Assembly (NCBI RefSeq): GCF_019226825.1
Contig: NZ_CP076643.1
Coordinates: 434,001 to 498,000 of the forward strand
Source of the DNA: Vibrio ostreae
GTDB lineage: Bacteria > Pseudomonadota > Gammaproteobacteria > Enterobacterales > Vibrionaceae
Direction: 5' to 3'
Length of the DNA: 64,000 nucleotides
Below the pieces are notes generated by a model. It searched no databases. It was not told the origin of the DNA and saw nothing but the letters and a program-made list of their open reading frames with translations. A program made the translations under genes and the position numbers. Below, in pieces: positions 16,807-26,419 of this stretch (within the stretch, counting starts at the first letter, position 1; every line of letters begins with the position of its first letter).

Positions 16807-17946
16807 TCAGGCCTGAGTACTGAGCCAGTGCTCAGACATCGAAAGGTTGGGCGTCGATGAATCGCTGTTCCGGGCGGCGAAAACCGTCGTGGTATTGTCT
16901 TCCTGCGCATCGGATTGATGTTGCGGCTGACCGCCACGCTCCGAGCCGACATTGACGTCGACATGCACAAAGTTCTGGTTTTGTAATTCCGCTCGTAAAC
17001 GGTCAGAAACCTGCATCAGCGCTTCGCGGGTGGCGGCACTATTGGCGTGGATTTGTACGCTGAGACGATCGCCTTCAACCCGTACCGTCAAATCCAGTTT
17101 GCCCAGATCCGGCGGGTCAAGTCTGATTTTGGCTTCCTGCAGATTTTGCTGCGCTTGCAGGGTTACCCTATCCTGCAGAACCTGCAGCATTTGCTCACCC
17201 CATTTACCCGCCTGAGTGTCAATGCGGACACTGGCCCATTCTGCGCCGCCGTTACTGCTGGCTGTCGAACCGGTCAGTACTGACGATAAGGCCGTCGTCG
17301 TTGCAGTTGTTACTCCTGTGGCAGATGGCACGGGCTGCACATTGTCCAAACTGAGCGATGCGGTTTTATGCAGAGGCATGTCCTGGTCGCCGGTTAACCC
17401 AGGCAGCAGCTGTGAACTGAGTGCAGATACCTGAGCGGCTGAGCCAGTCGTGTTCTGATTGAGTGAGGATGCGGAATTGCTGATTGACATTGCGCTCTCA
17501 AAGCCCGCGTTGTTTGGTAGAGCGCCTGCTGACAGCGCCTGAGCGGTCATTACCGGTTTATCACTCGGCATGGCAACAGCAGCAAAGAACTGCTGCATCA
17601 GATCAGACATTTCTTGTTCTGAGTCTGTGTTATCACCGTCATTGTTCGCGTCCGCCTGTCCGGTTTTGTCGGCGCTCAATGCAACGACTGGCGCCTCCGG
17701 CAGTGCAGAGCCCTTCTCAGCAATGGCCGCATACTGACTGGCTACTTTATCTTCTGGTGTCGATTGAGCAGAACCTGAGCGAGATGCCGTCGAATTTGAC
17801 GCCAGACGAAAACCATCTGCCTGGCCGGATGACTGGCCGTCAAACTGACGTGCTTGTTTGATTTCGCTGCGGGTGGCGCTTTGCTTATGCTGCGCCGCCG
17901 ATGTCTGGGCAGGCATCACACTTTGCATTGTTTGGCTACTTGGCAT
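16807..17946 (-). CDS. lafE: Hook-length control protein LafE (FliK family)
   Basis: FliK is an exported ruler that measures hook length and switches export specificity. The N-terminal two-thirds of this 379-residue protein are Ser/Ala/Gln/Thr-rich and low complexity, as expected for an extended ruler. The C-terminus has the FliK domain (EAKIRLDPPDLGKLDLTVRVEGDRLSVQIHANSAATREAL) with the family's LxPxxLGxVEV-like motif. It lies between lafD and lafF with short spacing. Confidence 0.92.
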   Translation of the reverse strand: MPSSQTMQSVMPAQTSAAQHKQSATRSEIKQARQFDGQSSGQADGFRLASNSTASRSGSAQSTPEDKVASQYAAIAEKGSALPEAPVVALSADKTGQADANNDGDNTDSEQEMSDLMQQFFAAVAMPSDKPVMTAQALSAGALPNNAGFESAMSISNSASSLNQNTTGSAAQVSALSSQLLPGLTGDQDMPLHKTASLSLDNVQPVPSATGVTTATTTALSSVLTGSTASSNGGAEWASVRIDTQAGKWGEQMLQVLQDRVTLQAQQNLQEAKIRLDPPDLGKLDLTVRVEGDRLSVQIHANSAATREALMQVSDRLRAELQNQNFVHVDVNVGSERGGQPQHQSDAQEDNTTTVFAARNSDSSTPNLSMSEHWLSTQA

Positions 17947-17948
17947 CG

Positions 17949-18263
17949 TTACATCTCCATCGTCATTGCCAGTTGGTAGGCGAGGGCACGCTCCTGCTGG
18001 GCGTTCATGGTTTCCATTTCTGACTCGAGTGCTTTGGTGGCTGCCTGTAGTGCGCGCAAGGCGATCTGATGCTCGCTTTTTACTTCATTGATGACGTCAG
18101 CCAACAAAGGTTCGCTCACAAACGGCTTGTGACTGTGCAGTAACTCGCGCAACTCGCTGTCACAGCGTGCCAGTGCCCGCCAGTCCTCTAGTTTGGCGGC
18201 AATTTTGATTTTTTGGGCCAGGTGCCGGAAACGCTCCGGCGAGACCTTATGCCTGTTGACCAA
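17949..18263 (-). CDS. lafD: LafD, FliT-like flagellar chaperone
   Basis: A 104-residue helical protein (RFRHLAQKIKIAAKLEDWRALARCDSELREL) with heptad pattern and no membrane segment. In the known lateral systems the gene between fliS (lafC) and fliK (lafE) is lafD, thought to be FliT-like, and FliT is a chaperone for the filament cap. Recognition is by position, size and helical nature. Its start overlaps the end of fliS by 17 bases, so coupling is likely. Confidence 0.7.
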   Translation of the reverse strand: MVNRHKVSPERFRHLAQKIKIAAKLEDWRALARCDSELRELLHSHKPFVSEPLLADVINEVKSEHQIALRALQAATKALESEMETMNAQQERALAYQLAMTMEM

Positions 18264-18633
18264 AATTCATCCATCCCTGTTTGATGTTTTCCATCACGCT
18301 TTCAACGGCGCCGAGTCGTTCGACGTCGTTGTTCACGCTGGCCTGATATAGTTCGACCTGACAAAAGTCATACAATTGATGAAGGTTTTGCGCCAGCTCG
18401 CCGCCGTTGTCTAAATCAAGTGCGCTATCCAGACCAATCAGAATATTCATGCATTTATTAATGCCGGTGCCTTTCGCGGCCAGGCGGCCCATTTGGATGT
18501 GGCCACGCACGCGTTCCACTTCATCCAGCAGACCGTCGATCAGCATCACCACCAACTGATGTGGGGTGGCTGCGGCGGCTTGTGCGTCCAGATCGACCTG
18601 TTGGTAAGAGTCGTAGCCTGAATCCATTAACAT
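18247..18633 (-). CDS. lafC: Flagellin chaperone LafC (FliS family)
   Basis: FliS binds unfolded flagellin and delivers it to the export gate. The 128-residue protein has the FliS motifs YQQVDLDAQAAAATPHQLVVMLIDGLLDEVERV (residues about 10-42) and GTGINKCMNILIGLDSALDLDNGGELAQNLHQLYDF. It lies directly downstream of fliD, with the usual FliD-FliS order, and its length is normal. Confidence 0.95.
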   Translation of the reverse strand: MLMDSGYDSYQQVDLDAQAAAATPHQLVVMLIDGLLDEVERVRGHIQMGRLAAKGTGINKCMNILIGLDSALDLDNGGELAQNLHQLYDFCQVELYQASVNNDVERLGAVESVMENIKQGWMNFGQQA

Positions 18634-18654
18634 AAAAAGTTCTCCCGACCCGTT

Positions 18655-19992
18655 TTAGCTGAACATCGACATGGTCTGGTTCATCTGGGTCATTAGTTGG
18701 TTCATTTGAGTAAACTGTCTGAGGTAGCGGTCGTACGCCATGTCATATTTGCGCTCCAGGCTGGCTTGTTTGTCATCGATGCGATCAATGCTTTGTTGCA
18801 GAGAGTCTTTGCGCGATGCAAACAGGCTGCCGGAAAATTTCAGATAGGGATTGAGCAGTTCATCCATGCTGTCGAACAGATTGCCGTCACCATTGAAGAA
18901 CGACTCCAGTGCTGCGCCGTTGGTGCTTTGTGCCTGTTCGAATTTATCGTTATCTATGCTCATCTTGCCGTCACGGCTGATTTCAAGCCCAAGGTCGCTA
19001 AGGCGCATGCCGTCAAACTGACCACGGACCATGCTCTGAATCTGGCTCTTGATAGAACGCACCGTCGGATCACTGGCTAGTGCGCCGCGGGCGGTATTTT
19101 CATCGCCGATACCAGTCAGTGAATCGATCTTGCTGATCAAGCTGTTGTAAGCATCGATAAAACCATTCATCTGCTCTTTGGTCGCTTCATCGTCAGTGCC
19201 GACCGAGAGCGTCAAAGGCGCTTCGCCGCTGGTCTGTGCCTGACTCACCGTCAGGTCGACACCGTCGATAACGCCACTAAAGGTATTGCTGCTGTTGGTC
19301 AGCTGCAGGCCAGTACCTTGTGCGCCAAGCCAGATGGTTGCATCCTGGGCGGCACTGATTTCGGTAACATTGCTGAATGCGTCTTCAAACCAGGTCTGGC
19401 CTGTGCCACTGGCGGAGACATTGATGCGGTTGGCCACCCCGGTTTCCGTGCTGGAGAGCATGAAATAGGTTTGCCCGTTAGAACGTACCAGCGTCGCATT
19501 CACGCCCGGATTGGTACTGTCGTTGTTAATCGCTGAAACCAGGTCTGCGACGGTGGCGGTGCCGTCACCATCGGTGTCGACGGTGGACAGATCCAGGCTC
19601 ATGGTTTCGCCGTTCACACTGAAATCAAGTGTACCCGTGGTTGGCACCTGAGTGGTGGCGTCGAGGTCTGCGGGCATGCCTGCGGAAATCTGATGGGCAG
19701 TCGCCAGTTGCTCGACAAAAATCTGGTAGCTGCCGGACAGCGCGCCGGCATCAGCCGTGGCTGAGAAAAAGCCATCCTGAGAAACGGTCGCGCTGTTTTG
19801 CAAGATGCTGCTGGTCGAGCTGTTCATTTCATTGATGGTGGTGCGGAACTCACGCAGTGCACTTTCAATATCGCCCAGTGCTTTGAGTTGTGACTGGTAC
19901 TGATTGGCCTGGGTCTGATAGCGCTGCTGAAACGATTGCACATCAAATGTCGCCAATTGTGTTGCCATAGTAATTGGATCTAATGAACTCAT
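18655..19992 (-). CDS. lafB: Filament cap protein LafB (FliD family)
   Basis: FliD caps the filament and folds incoming flagellin. The 445-residue protein (start at 19992, MSSLDPITMATQLATFDVQSF, with GGGAG eight bases upstream) has the FliD N-terminal domain, and the C-terminal D0/D1 ends DKQASLERKYDMAYDRYLRQFTQMNQLMTQMNQTMSMF. An in-frame ATG 54 bases earlier has no good ribosome site. Low-complexity Thr/Ser/Asp-rich middle domains are typical. It is a late gene, downstream of lafA but separated from it by a long gap with a terminator. Confidence 0.94.
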   Translation of the reverse strand: MSSLDPITMATQLATFDVQSFQQRYQTQANQYQSQLKALGDIESALREFRTTINEMNSSTSSILQNSATVSQDGFFSATADAGALSGSYQIFVEQLATAHQISAGMPADLDATTQVPTTGTLDFSVNGETMSLDLSTVDTDGDGTATVADLVSAINNDSTNPGVNATLVRSNGQTYFMLSSTETGVANRINVSASGTGQTWFEDAFSNVTEISAAQDATIWLGAQGTGLQLTNSSNTFSGVIDGVDLTVSQAQTSGEAPLTLSVGTDDEATKEQMNGFIDAYNSLISKIDSLTGIGDENTARGALASDPTVRSIKSQIQSMVRGQFDGMRLSDLGLEISRDGKMSIDNDKFEQAQSTNGAALESFFNGDGNLFDSMDELLNPYLKFSGSLFASRKDSLQQSIDRIDDKQASLERKYDMAYDRYLRQFTQMNQLMTQMNQTMSMFS

Positions 19993-20487
19993 TTGGAGTC
20001 TCCCTGTTGCTCGGTCTGCCGCCACGACTGGCCTGCCAGAATTCACACCCTGAATAGAATCTTGGTCTGATTACAAGATGCGTGCCATTGGTTTGTCTTT
20101 TTTAAAACAACAACTTACTTTGATCTGCTTTGCAAAGCGGAAGTGGATTTTCCTGAGCGGTAGTTCCGCTGATTCCTCAGTAACAAAGCGATTGTCCCGC
20201 TAGTAGTGCGACCAGAAATGACGGGGCATTAAACGTATGGGCATCAAACATGTGGGTATAGAGATGCGTGCGGTCGCTCAGCGTGAAGTGGCATTCAGCA
20301 GACCGGCGGAATGAGAAGGGAAATGTTCAACCACTGGCCGGAGGAGAAAAAAGCGCCGATGTGAGTCCCGATAGTAAAGGCTTGTTGCAAGGTGGAGGCG
20401 CGGCGCTGTTTCAAATCGGGCAACGAAAAAAAGCCCCCGCGGTGCGGGAGGCAAACACAAACATACAGATTGTGTGGCTTAAAACGC
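19993..20487. other. 495-bp intergenic region between lafB and lafA
   Basis: No gene is supported here. It should carry the lafB promoter, but I found no convincing sigma-28 site. The lafA terminator lies at its lafA end. Structured elements are a perfect palindrome GCTTTGCAAAGC (20127-20138) and a short hairpin AGCGG/CCGCT just beyond it. Confidence 0.5.
20426..20452 (-). terminator. Rho-independent terminator of lafA
   Basis: On the minus strand GCC(T)CCCGC pairs with GCGGG(G)GC across an ACC loop and is followed by seven T. It lies about 35 bases after the lafA stop and isolates the flagellin transcript, as is usual for highly expressed flagellin genes. Confidence 0.85.
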
Positions 20488-21360
20488 TTAGCGCAGCAGT
20501 GACATTGCCATGCTTGGCATTTGGTTAGTCTGAGACAGTACAGTGGTACCTGCCTGCATCAGCATCTGGTTCTTAGTCATGTTTGATGATTCAACTGCGA
20601 AGTCAGCATCGGTGATACGGCCTTTCGCGGCAGAGGTGTTTTCTACCATGTTGCCCAGGTTAGCAATGGTGTGATCCAGACGGTTCATATTTGCACCGAA
20701 TGCAGAACGTGCTTCACCGATTTGACCCAGTAGGCCAGCTTCACCGTCTGCGCCAGTCAGAGCTGTCAGAGCAGTTTGTGCCGTTGCTGCAGTAGTCAGA
20801 TCACCCAGTGCCAGAGCACCAGAAGTACCGACAGCAGTATTGATCGCTTGAACTTCAGTGCTCACGTCTACCGCCAGTTGGTCACCCGCTTGAGTGCCGA
20901 TTTGGAAGTTCACTGCGCCAGCTTCAAACGTACCGCCGCCAGTTTGCAGCAGTTTGTTACCACCAAAGCTGGTGGTGTCCATGATGTTCGCGAGTTCTTC
21001 GCCCAGTTGCTGGTATTCAGTATCCAGAGCAGTACGGTCAGTATCAGTCAGGGAACCGTTCGATGCCTGCGTTGCCAGGTCGTTCATACGGTATACGATG
21101 TTGGTCATCTCATCCATAGAACCTTCAGCAGTCTGCATCATAGACTGACCATCTTGCGCGTTACGCATCGCTACGTTCATACCACGAGTTTGCGCATCCA
21201 GACGGGTAGAGATTTGCAGGCCGGCTGCATCATCGGCTGCTGAGTTGATGCGGTAACCCGTGCTCAGACGCTCCATCGCTGTGTTCAGCAGGTTGCTTGT
21301 GCTGTTGATAGTGTTCTGAGTCACTAGTGAAGCGTAGTTAGTGTGCATTGATAGAGCCAT
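20488..21360 (-). CDS. lafA: Lateral flagellin LafA
   Basis: LafA is the filament subunit of lateral flagella. The 290-residue protein has the flagellin N-terminal helix ([36 protein letters not shown], about residues 16-51) and C-terminal helix ([38 protein letters not shown]). The short central region lacks large D2/D3 domains, as in other lateral flagellins. GGAGAC precedes the start. It is monocistronic, with a strong terminator. Confidence 0.96.
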   Translation of the reverse strand: MALSMHTNYASLVTQNTINSTSNLLNTAMERLSTGYRINSAADDAAGLQISTRLDAQTRGMNVAMRNAQDGQSMMQTAEGSMDEMTNIVYRMNDLATQASNGSLTDTDRTALDTEYQQLGEELANIMDTTSFGGNKLLQTGGGTFEAGAVNFQIGTQAGDQLAVDVSTEVQAINTAVGTSGALALGDLTTAATAQTALTALTGADGEAGLLGQIGEARSAFGANMNRLDHTIANLGNMVENTSAAKGRITDADFAVESSNMTKNQMLMQAGTTVLSQTNQMPSMAMSLLR

Positions 21361-21528
21361 CGTAGTCTCCTTGGTTGATAACGATAATCAGGCTTGGGAA
21401 GTTTCCCGGTTCAACCACTAGAGGCGGACGCTTTTCCCCGGCCATTAATTAAAAAAATAAAAATTTAGCGAAAAGCAGTGAAAAGGATGGTTTTAGGTGA
21501 GTTGTGTTCCAGAAATGGGGCGATTTTA

Positions 21529-21571
21529 GTCGCTGTTGATCTTTATGAGCGGTAAAAATCAACAGCGCGAC
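21529..21571. repeat. Imperfect inverted repeat between lafA and the EAL-like gene
   Basis: GTCGCTGTTGAT (21529-21540) and ATCAACAGCGCGAC (21558-21571) form a 12-bp stem with a two-base bulge. It lies just downstream of the EAL-like gene on the minus strand, and upstream of lafA. No T-tract follows on the minus strand, so its role as terminator or regulator is open. Confidence 0.45.
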
Positions 21572-21589
21572 CGACATCAGTGATTATGT

Positions 21590-22402
21590 TTACCAGCCAT
21601 CGTTGTCGGCTTCATCAAACGTTTTAAAGCTCAGTGAAGTCGGAATATCGCTGAAATAACCAAAATAGTAACTGGCACCCAGCAGTTTATAATGGTTAAG
21701 CTCTTTTTGGCTGGCGACACGTCCCGCGACCCAGGGCAGGCGATAGCGGCGCAGAAAACGCATCAACGGCAGCAGGTCGCTGCGATCCTGTTTATCTTCC
21801 AGCGATACTGCCAGTTTGATCATGTCCGGTTTAAAACGAATGACTTGCTCAAAATGCTCGGCATGGGTGTAGAGTTCAAACCACAAGGCGTAGGTCTGGC
21901 TGCGCATCTTGCTGACCAGGTTGTCAATTTCAAGCGGTAAAGGTTGACTAAAATTGATCTGCAAAGAAGGGACAACATGGGAAAAAGCCAGTGCGTGATA
22001 GTGCAGAATGTGCTGTAAAAATTCAAAACCGGGTGGCCATAACAGCGCATCGGTCCGGATTGGCACCACAACATTACTGATTAAATCGGGATGGAAGGTT
22101 TCCATCTGAAAATGGGTCTGGCGCAGGGCAAGGTAGAGGCTGAACAGGTCAAGACAATAGGTCATATGCGGCGAAAGCTGGAACTGATATACGCTTTGCT
22201 CGCCGCGACTGCCAAAGCGCAGGGTCAGGTGCTGATATTCGACCTCGGCGCTACCGGCGTGGCGTATCGCCTGGCAGGCATGTCGGATATCGTTGCACTT
22301 AAAGGCCTCGAACACCAGCATGTCGTCCTCCGTGACGACATGCTGTTCAATAAGGTCGCGCAGATAATGGAACAGCGCATGATGTGAAGTGAGATTAGCC
22401 AA
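21590..22402 (-). CDS. Degenerate EAL-domain protein within the lateral flagellar locus
   Basis: The 270-residue protein follows the general layout of an EAL fold: NVVVPIRTDALLWPPGFEFLQHIL (residues 110-133) resembles the substrate-asparagine strand and helix. KPDMIKLAV (191-199) matches the DxIKID strand. LPWVAGRVASQKELNHYKLLGASYYFGYF (222-250) matches the AEGVET...LGxxxxQGxxF region. The EAL, ExxE, DDFG and EGVE catalytic or metal residues are absent, leaving only the Asn and Lys. It should not hydrolyse cyclic di-GMP; a binding or protein-interaction regulator, like YdiV of enteric bacteria, is inferred. It follows flhA with a short overlap and precedes lafA. I do not recall a named laf gene here. 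Confidence 0.7.
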   Translation of the reverse strand: MANLTSHHALFHYLRDLIEQHVVTEDDMLVFEAFKCNDIRHACQAIRHAGSAEVEYQHLTLRFGSRGEQSVYQFQLSPHMTYCLDLFSLYLALRQTHFQMETFHPDLISNVVVPIRTDALLWPPGFEFLQHILHYHALAFSHVVPSLQINFSQPLPLEIDNLVSKMRSQTYALWFELYTHAEHFEQVIRFKPDMIKLAVSLEDKQDRSDLLPLMRFLRRYRLPWVAGRVASQKELNHYKLLGASYYFGYFSDIPTSLSFKTFDEADNDGW

Positions 22403-24488
22403 GGTTTCCTACCACGTTGATTTGTTTATTCTCAGGGATTTCATTGTACGACAACACCGCTAATCCTTGTGAGAAGGTTCGTGCATAGCGTGCGATAAGC
22501 GGACGCAGCTGCGGCATCACCAGCAAGATAGGCGTTATGCCCTGCTGCTTGAGCTGCTGACGGATCAGCGGCAGATTTTGCTGGAACTGACCCAGAATAT
22601 TGGGCTCGATCGGAAAGCTGTCCAGCATGACGCTGCCACTGGCTTGCGCCTGGTGCAGTGACGTCATCAGCATTTTTTCCAGTTCATCCGACAAGGCATA
22701 AACCGGAATTTCGCTTTTTTGCCCGGCCAGCAGATTAATCAGGGTGCGGCGCAGCGCGCAGCGTACATCCGCAGCCAGCAGAATGGGATCTTTGGTGTTT
22801 TCCGCAGACTCCAGCATGGTATTGGCGATGGTTCGTACGTCTTTCAGTGGCACCTGATCGAGCAGTAACTGGCGGTACACTTTCAGTTGCTGGGCCGGAC
22901 GCAGCGCAGCGCCCAGCGCTTCTGCCAGCTTGGGCGCCTGGGCGGTCAGACGCTGGTTCATCGCTTCCACGTCATCATGGTGGAACAGTTCCGCGAGGTG
23001 GGTTTTCATCACTTTGCTGATATGGGTTGCCACCACGGTCGCGTCATCCACCACCTGATAACCCATGTTTAGTGCGCGGGCCTTTTGGCTATGTTCAATC
23101 CATACTGCCGGTAACTGATAGGCCGGATCACTGCCAAGAATACCGTCGATTTCGCCGTACGTTTCGCCAACCGCGATTGCCATCAGGCGATCCGGCTCGA
23201 TAAAGCCTTGTTCAATCTGTTCGCCATTGAGGGAAATGGTGTATTGATTCGGTTTCAGACTCAGATTATCGCGAATGCGCACCTCAGGCAGCAGAAAACC
23301 GACCTGCTCGGAGAGATTGCGTCGTACACCGCGAATGCGCTGGGTCAGTGGTGCACCCTGCTCTTTATTGACCAGGTGCACCAGGCGGTAGCCGAGGGCG
23401 AGCGATAAAGTATGCACGTGAGGAATATCTTCCCAGCCAAGCGGGCTTTCTGCCTCTTGTTGCATCGCCTGCGACATTGCCGCCACTTCATCGAGCTGAT
23501 GATCGTCGGCCGGACGCTTACTCTGGCGCCAGCCGGCAAACGCGAGGGCGGCGGCAAAAGCAAAAAACGCCAGATGCGGCATCCCAGGTACAATACCAAT
23601 CACCACCATAATAGCGGCCACGGTATACAGTGTGGCCGGGCTAGCCAGTAACTGCTTGTGCATGGTTTGCGACATGTCGTTGTCGCTGTCATTAATGCGG
23701 GTCACTATGATGGCGGCCGCGGTCGCGAGCAGCAGTGACGGGATCTGGGCTACCAGACCATCACCGATTGTCAGCAGGGCGTAGGTTTTGAACGCTTCGG
23801 ATGCTGGCAGGCCATACTCGAATACACCAATGCTGATACCGCCGATGATGTTGATAAACAGGATCATCAGACCGGCAACGGCGTCACCGCGCACAAATTT
23901 AGACGCACCGTCCATCGAACCGTGGAAGTCGGCTTCGTTGGCAACTTCGCGGCGGCGCAGGCGGGCAGCTTCCTGATCAATCAGACCGGCATTGAGATCG
24001 GCATCGATCGCCATCTGTTTACCCGGCAGGGCATCCAGGGTGAAACGCGCCGATACTTCAGAAATCCGTTCACCACCTTTGGTGATCACCACGAAGTTAA
24101 TGATCATCAGGATGATAAACACCACCATACCGACCACATAGTTGCCGCCGATCACCACTTCACCAAACGCCTGGATCACTTTACCGGCCGCGTCACCCCC
24201 ATTATGGCCTTCGAGCAGCACAATCCGGGTCGACGCCACGTTCAGAGTCAGGCGCAGCAGGGTAGCGACCAGCAAAATGGTCGGGAAAATGGAAAAATCG
24301 AGCGGCCGTTTGGCGGTGGTACTGACCAGCAGCACCAGGATGGCCAGCACAATGTTAAAGGTAAACAGAGCGTCCAGCAGCAGTGGTGGCAGCGGCAGGA
24401 TCACCATTGCCAGTACCATCAGCAGGACGACCGGAATGCCGATATAGCCCTTGCCGGAGTGTTGCCAGTGTTTTAACCAGTTACGCAT
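22395..24488 (-). CDS. flhA: Flagellar export gate FlhA (lateral, lfhA)
   Basis: FlhA is the large gate protein of the type III export apparatus. It is 697 residues, with an N-terminal membrane region of about eight helices (GIPVVLLMVLAMVILPLPPLL onwards), the FHIPEP signature (RLTLNVASTRIVLLEGHNGGDAAGKVI and GDALPGKQMAIDADLNAG regions), and a large cytoplasmic domain ending in INVVGNLG. It overlaps the EAL-like gene by 8 bases. Confidence 0.97.
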   Translation of the reverse strand: MRNWLKHWQHSGKGYIGIPVVLLMVLAMVILPLPPLLLDALFTFNIVLAILVLLVSTTAKRPLDFSIFPTILLVATLLRLTLNVASTRIVLLEGHNGGDAAGKVIQAFGEVVIGGNYVVGMVVFIILMIINFVVITKGGERISEVSARFTLDALPGKQMAIDADLNAGLIDQEAARLRRREVANEADFHGSMDGASKFVRGDAVAGLMILFINIIGGISIGVFEYGLPASEAFKTYALLTIGDGLVAQIPSLLLATAAAIIVTRINDSDNDMSQTMHKQLLASPATLYTVAAIMVVIGIVPGMPHLAFFAFAAALAFAGWRQSKRPADDHQLDEVAAMSQAMQQEAESPLGWEDIPHVHTLSLALGYRLVHLVNKEQGAPLTQRIRGVRRNLSEQVGFLLPEVRIRDNLSLKPNQYTISLNGEQIEQGFIEPDRLMAIAVGETYGEIDGILGSDPAYQLPAVWIEHSQKARALNMGYQVVDDATVVATHISKVMKTHLAELFHHDDVEAMNQRLTAQAPKLAEALGAALRPAQQLKVYRQLLLDQVPLKDVRTIANTMLESAENTKDPILLAADVRCALRRTLINLLAGQKSEIPVYALSDELEKMLMTSLHQAQASGSVMLDSFPIEPNILGQFQQNLPLIRQQLKQQGITPILLVMPQLRPLIARYARTFSQGLAVLSYNEIPENKQINVVGNLG

Positions 24489-24515
24489 GGTTATCAGTCC
24501 TTTCTGTAATGCGAA

Positions 24516-25646
24516 TCAGTGCTGCAGATGTTTTGGAATCGTAAAATGCGGCAGTGGGAGCGGCTCTTGGCCTTTACCGCGCCGAAACGATTTCAATTGC
24601 AGGACGTAGGTCAGGATGTGAGCCACCGCGATGTAAAGCTGGCTGGGAATCGCCTGTTCAATCGCAGTGGTGTAATAAATGGATCGGGTCAGCGGCGGAG
24701 AATTAATAATTTCCACCTGGTTTTCACGGGCGATGCGCTGGATATGCATGGCGGTTTCATCCACCCCTTTGGCGACCACAAACGGCGCTTCAGACATTGA
24801 AGTATCGTATTTGATCGCGACCGCATAGTGGGTCGGGTTCACGATCACCACATCAGCCTGCGGCACCATTTTGTCAATTTTACGCCGCGCAAACTGTTGC
24901 TGAATCTGACGAATACGCTGTTTGACCTCCGGGCGGCCTTCATTGCTTTTGTACTCTTCTTTCAGTTCCTGCTTGCTCATCTTCAGTTGTTTGAGGTGCT
25001 CCCAGCGCTGGTAGGGCACATCGACAAAACCAAACAGCAGCAAAGCGAATCCCATCAGCAGCAGGCCATCAAACAAGATCTGCATGATGAGCACAAAACC
25101 TTCGTTTAGCGGTAGACGCTGGATACCAATAAGCGGCTGCAAATGGTTATCCATATAGCCATACAGCAGCGCGAAGATGACGCTGACTTTGAGGCTGGAT
25201 TTAATCAACTCAACCACAGATCGGCTGGAGAAAATTCTTCCGATGCCGGTTATCGGGTTCAGTTTGCTTAGTTTGGGCTGAACATTGGCCGGGCGGAACA
25301 TCCAGCCGCCAAGAAGCATACTGCCGGCCAGCGTGACCGCAATGATGACGATAAACAGCGGCAGCAAGAGTTCAATCAGGATACCCAGGGTATGGCCGAG
25401 CTGTTCCATCATCTGCATCGGATTGGCCAGGTCTTGTTTGGTCAGCGACATGTTGTAGCGGAATACACCGGAAACCGCCTGCCAGATAGCTGGCATCTGC
25501 GCGGAAAAGTAGACCACCACAGCCAGAAAAATCATCGCTGTGGTCAGTTCTTTCGCTCTGGGGACCTGGCCCTGCTCACGCGCTTTTTTGATTTTCTGCG
25601 GCGAGGCCTTCTCGGTCTTGTCCTGAGAAGAAGCTGAATCGCTCAT
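24516..25646 (-). CDS. flhB: Flagellar export protein FlhB (lateral, lfhB)
   Basis: FlhB controls export specificity with FliK. The 376-residue protein has a charged N-terminus (SQDKTEKASPQKIKKAREQGQVPRAKEL), four membrane segments, and the autocleavage motif NPTH within VIVNPTHYAVAIKYD. Its ATG overlaps the fliR stop as ATGA, and flhA follows after 27 bases. Confidence 0.97.
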   Translation of the reverse strand: MSDSASSQDKTEKASPQKIKKAREQGQVPRAKELTTAMIFLAVVVYFSAQMPAIWQAVSGVFRYNMSLTKQDLANPMQMMEQLGHTLGILIELLLPLFIVIIAVTLAGSMLLGGWMFRPANVQPKLSKLNPITGIGRIFSSRSVVELIKSSLKVSVIFALLYGYMDNHLQPLIGIQRLPLNEGFVLIMQILFDGLLLMGFALLLFGFVDVPYQRWEHLKQLKMSKQELKEEYKSNEGRPEVKQRIRQIQQQFARRKIDKMVPQADVVIVNPTHYAVAIKYDTSMSEAPFVVAKGVDETAMHIQRIARENQVEIINSPPLTRSIYYTTAIEQAIPSQLYIAVAHILTYVLQLKSFRRGKGQEPLPLPHFTIPKHLQH

Positions 25647-26419
25647 GCGCCCCCCGCCATAAACTGGTTAAGAAAGCGCAGCGTGTCATGTACCAGCGAC
25701 GTATAACGGCCGGGTACCCCGGAGACAGAAATCAGCACACTGAACAAACCCAGCAGCATGGTCATCGGAAAGCCGAGCGCATAGACGTTGAGGCTGGGCG
25801 CAGCACGGTTCATGACCCCGAAGCTGATGTTGGCCAGCAGCATGGAGACGATCGCCGGCAGCGCCAGTGCCAGCGCGGCGGAAAACATCCAGCTGAAATG
25901 ATGGATCACTCCCTGCAGAGAAAGCGTGGTAATGCCTGATCCAACCGGCCAGACAGTAAAACTCTGAATAAGCACATCAATCACCAGCAGGTGACCTTCC
26001 AGCGCCAGAAACAGCAAAGTTGAGAAAATCAGAAACAGGCGACCCAGTACCGCCACGGATAAACCATTGACCGGATCGTTCATCATCGCCATACCAAGGC
26101 CCATTTGCAGTGAGACGACCTGACCGAGCATGGTAAAGACAGTGAACAGCATATGCAGAATGAGGCCGAACATCAGCCCCCAGATCACTTGTTCAAACGC
26201 CAGAAACAGCGAGGTCATCGAAAACAGATCAACGGCTGGCATGGCCGGCATCAGCGGCGCGGTGATCACGGTGATCGACAAGGCCAGCAGGCTGCGCACC
26301 CAGACCGGGATCAGATTGTCGCCAAAAAAAGGCATCGCGATAAACGCGGCGCCGATGCGAAAAAACGGCCACCAGAGTTGCCCCATCCAGGCGGACAGTT
26401 CGGCAAAGGTCAGCGTCAT
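25643..26419 (-). CDS. fliR: Flagellar export membrane protein FliR (lateral, lfiR)
   Basis: FliR is part of the FliPQR export gate. The 258-residue protein is highly hydrophobic with several membrane segments and FliR motifs (WPFFRIGAAFIAMPFFGDNLIPVWVRSLLAL near the N-terminus; RAAPSLNVYALGFPMTMLLGL in the C-terminal half). It starts where fliQ ends and overlaps flhB by four bases. Confidence 0.95.
   Translation of the reverse strand: MTLTFAELSAWMGQLWWPFFRIGAAFIAMPFFGDNLIPVWVRSLLALSITVITAPLMPAMPAVDLFSMTSLFLAFEQVIWGLMFGLILHMLFTVFTMLGQVVSLQMGLGMAMMNDPVNGLSVAVLGRLFLIFSTLLFLALEGHLLVIDVLIQSFTVWPVGSGITTLSLQGVIHHFSWMFSAALALALPAIVSMLLANISFGVMNRAAPSLNVYALGFPMTMLLGLFSVLISVSGVPGRYTSLVHDTLRFLNQFMAGGA

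Noticed and set aside
20047..20425. Small genes in the lafB-lafA gap
   Set aside because: Short frames have no ribosome site, no motif and overlap the terminator.
21361..21589. Sigma-28 promoter for lafA
   Set aside because: The best candidates (GCCGGGGA, or TAAA with GCTTTTCG) have wrong spacing or weak elements. A site surely exists but I could not place it.
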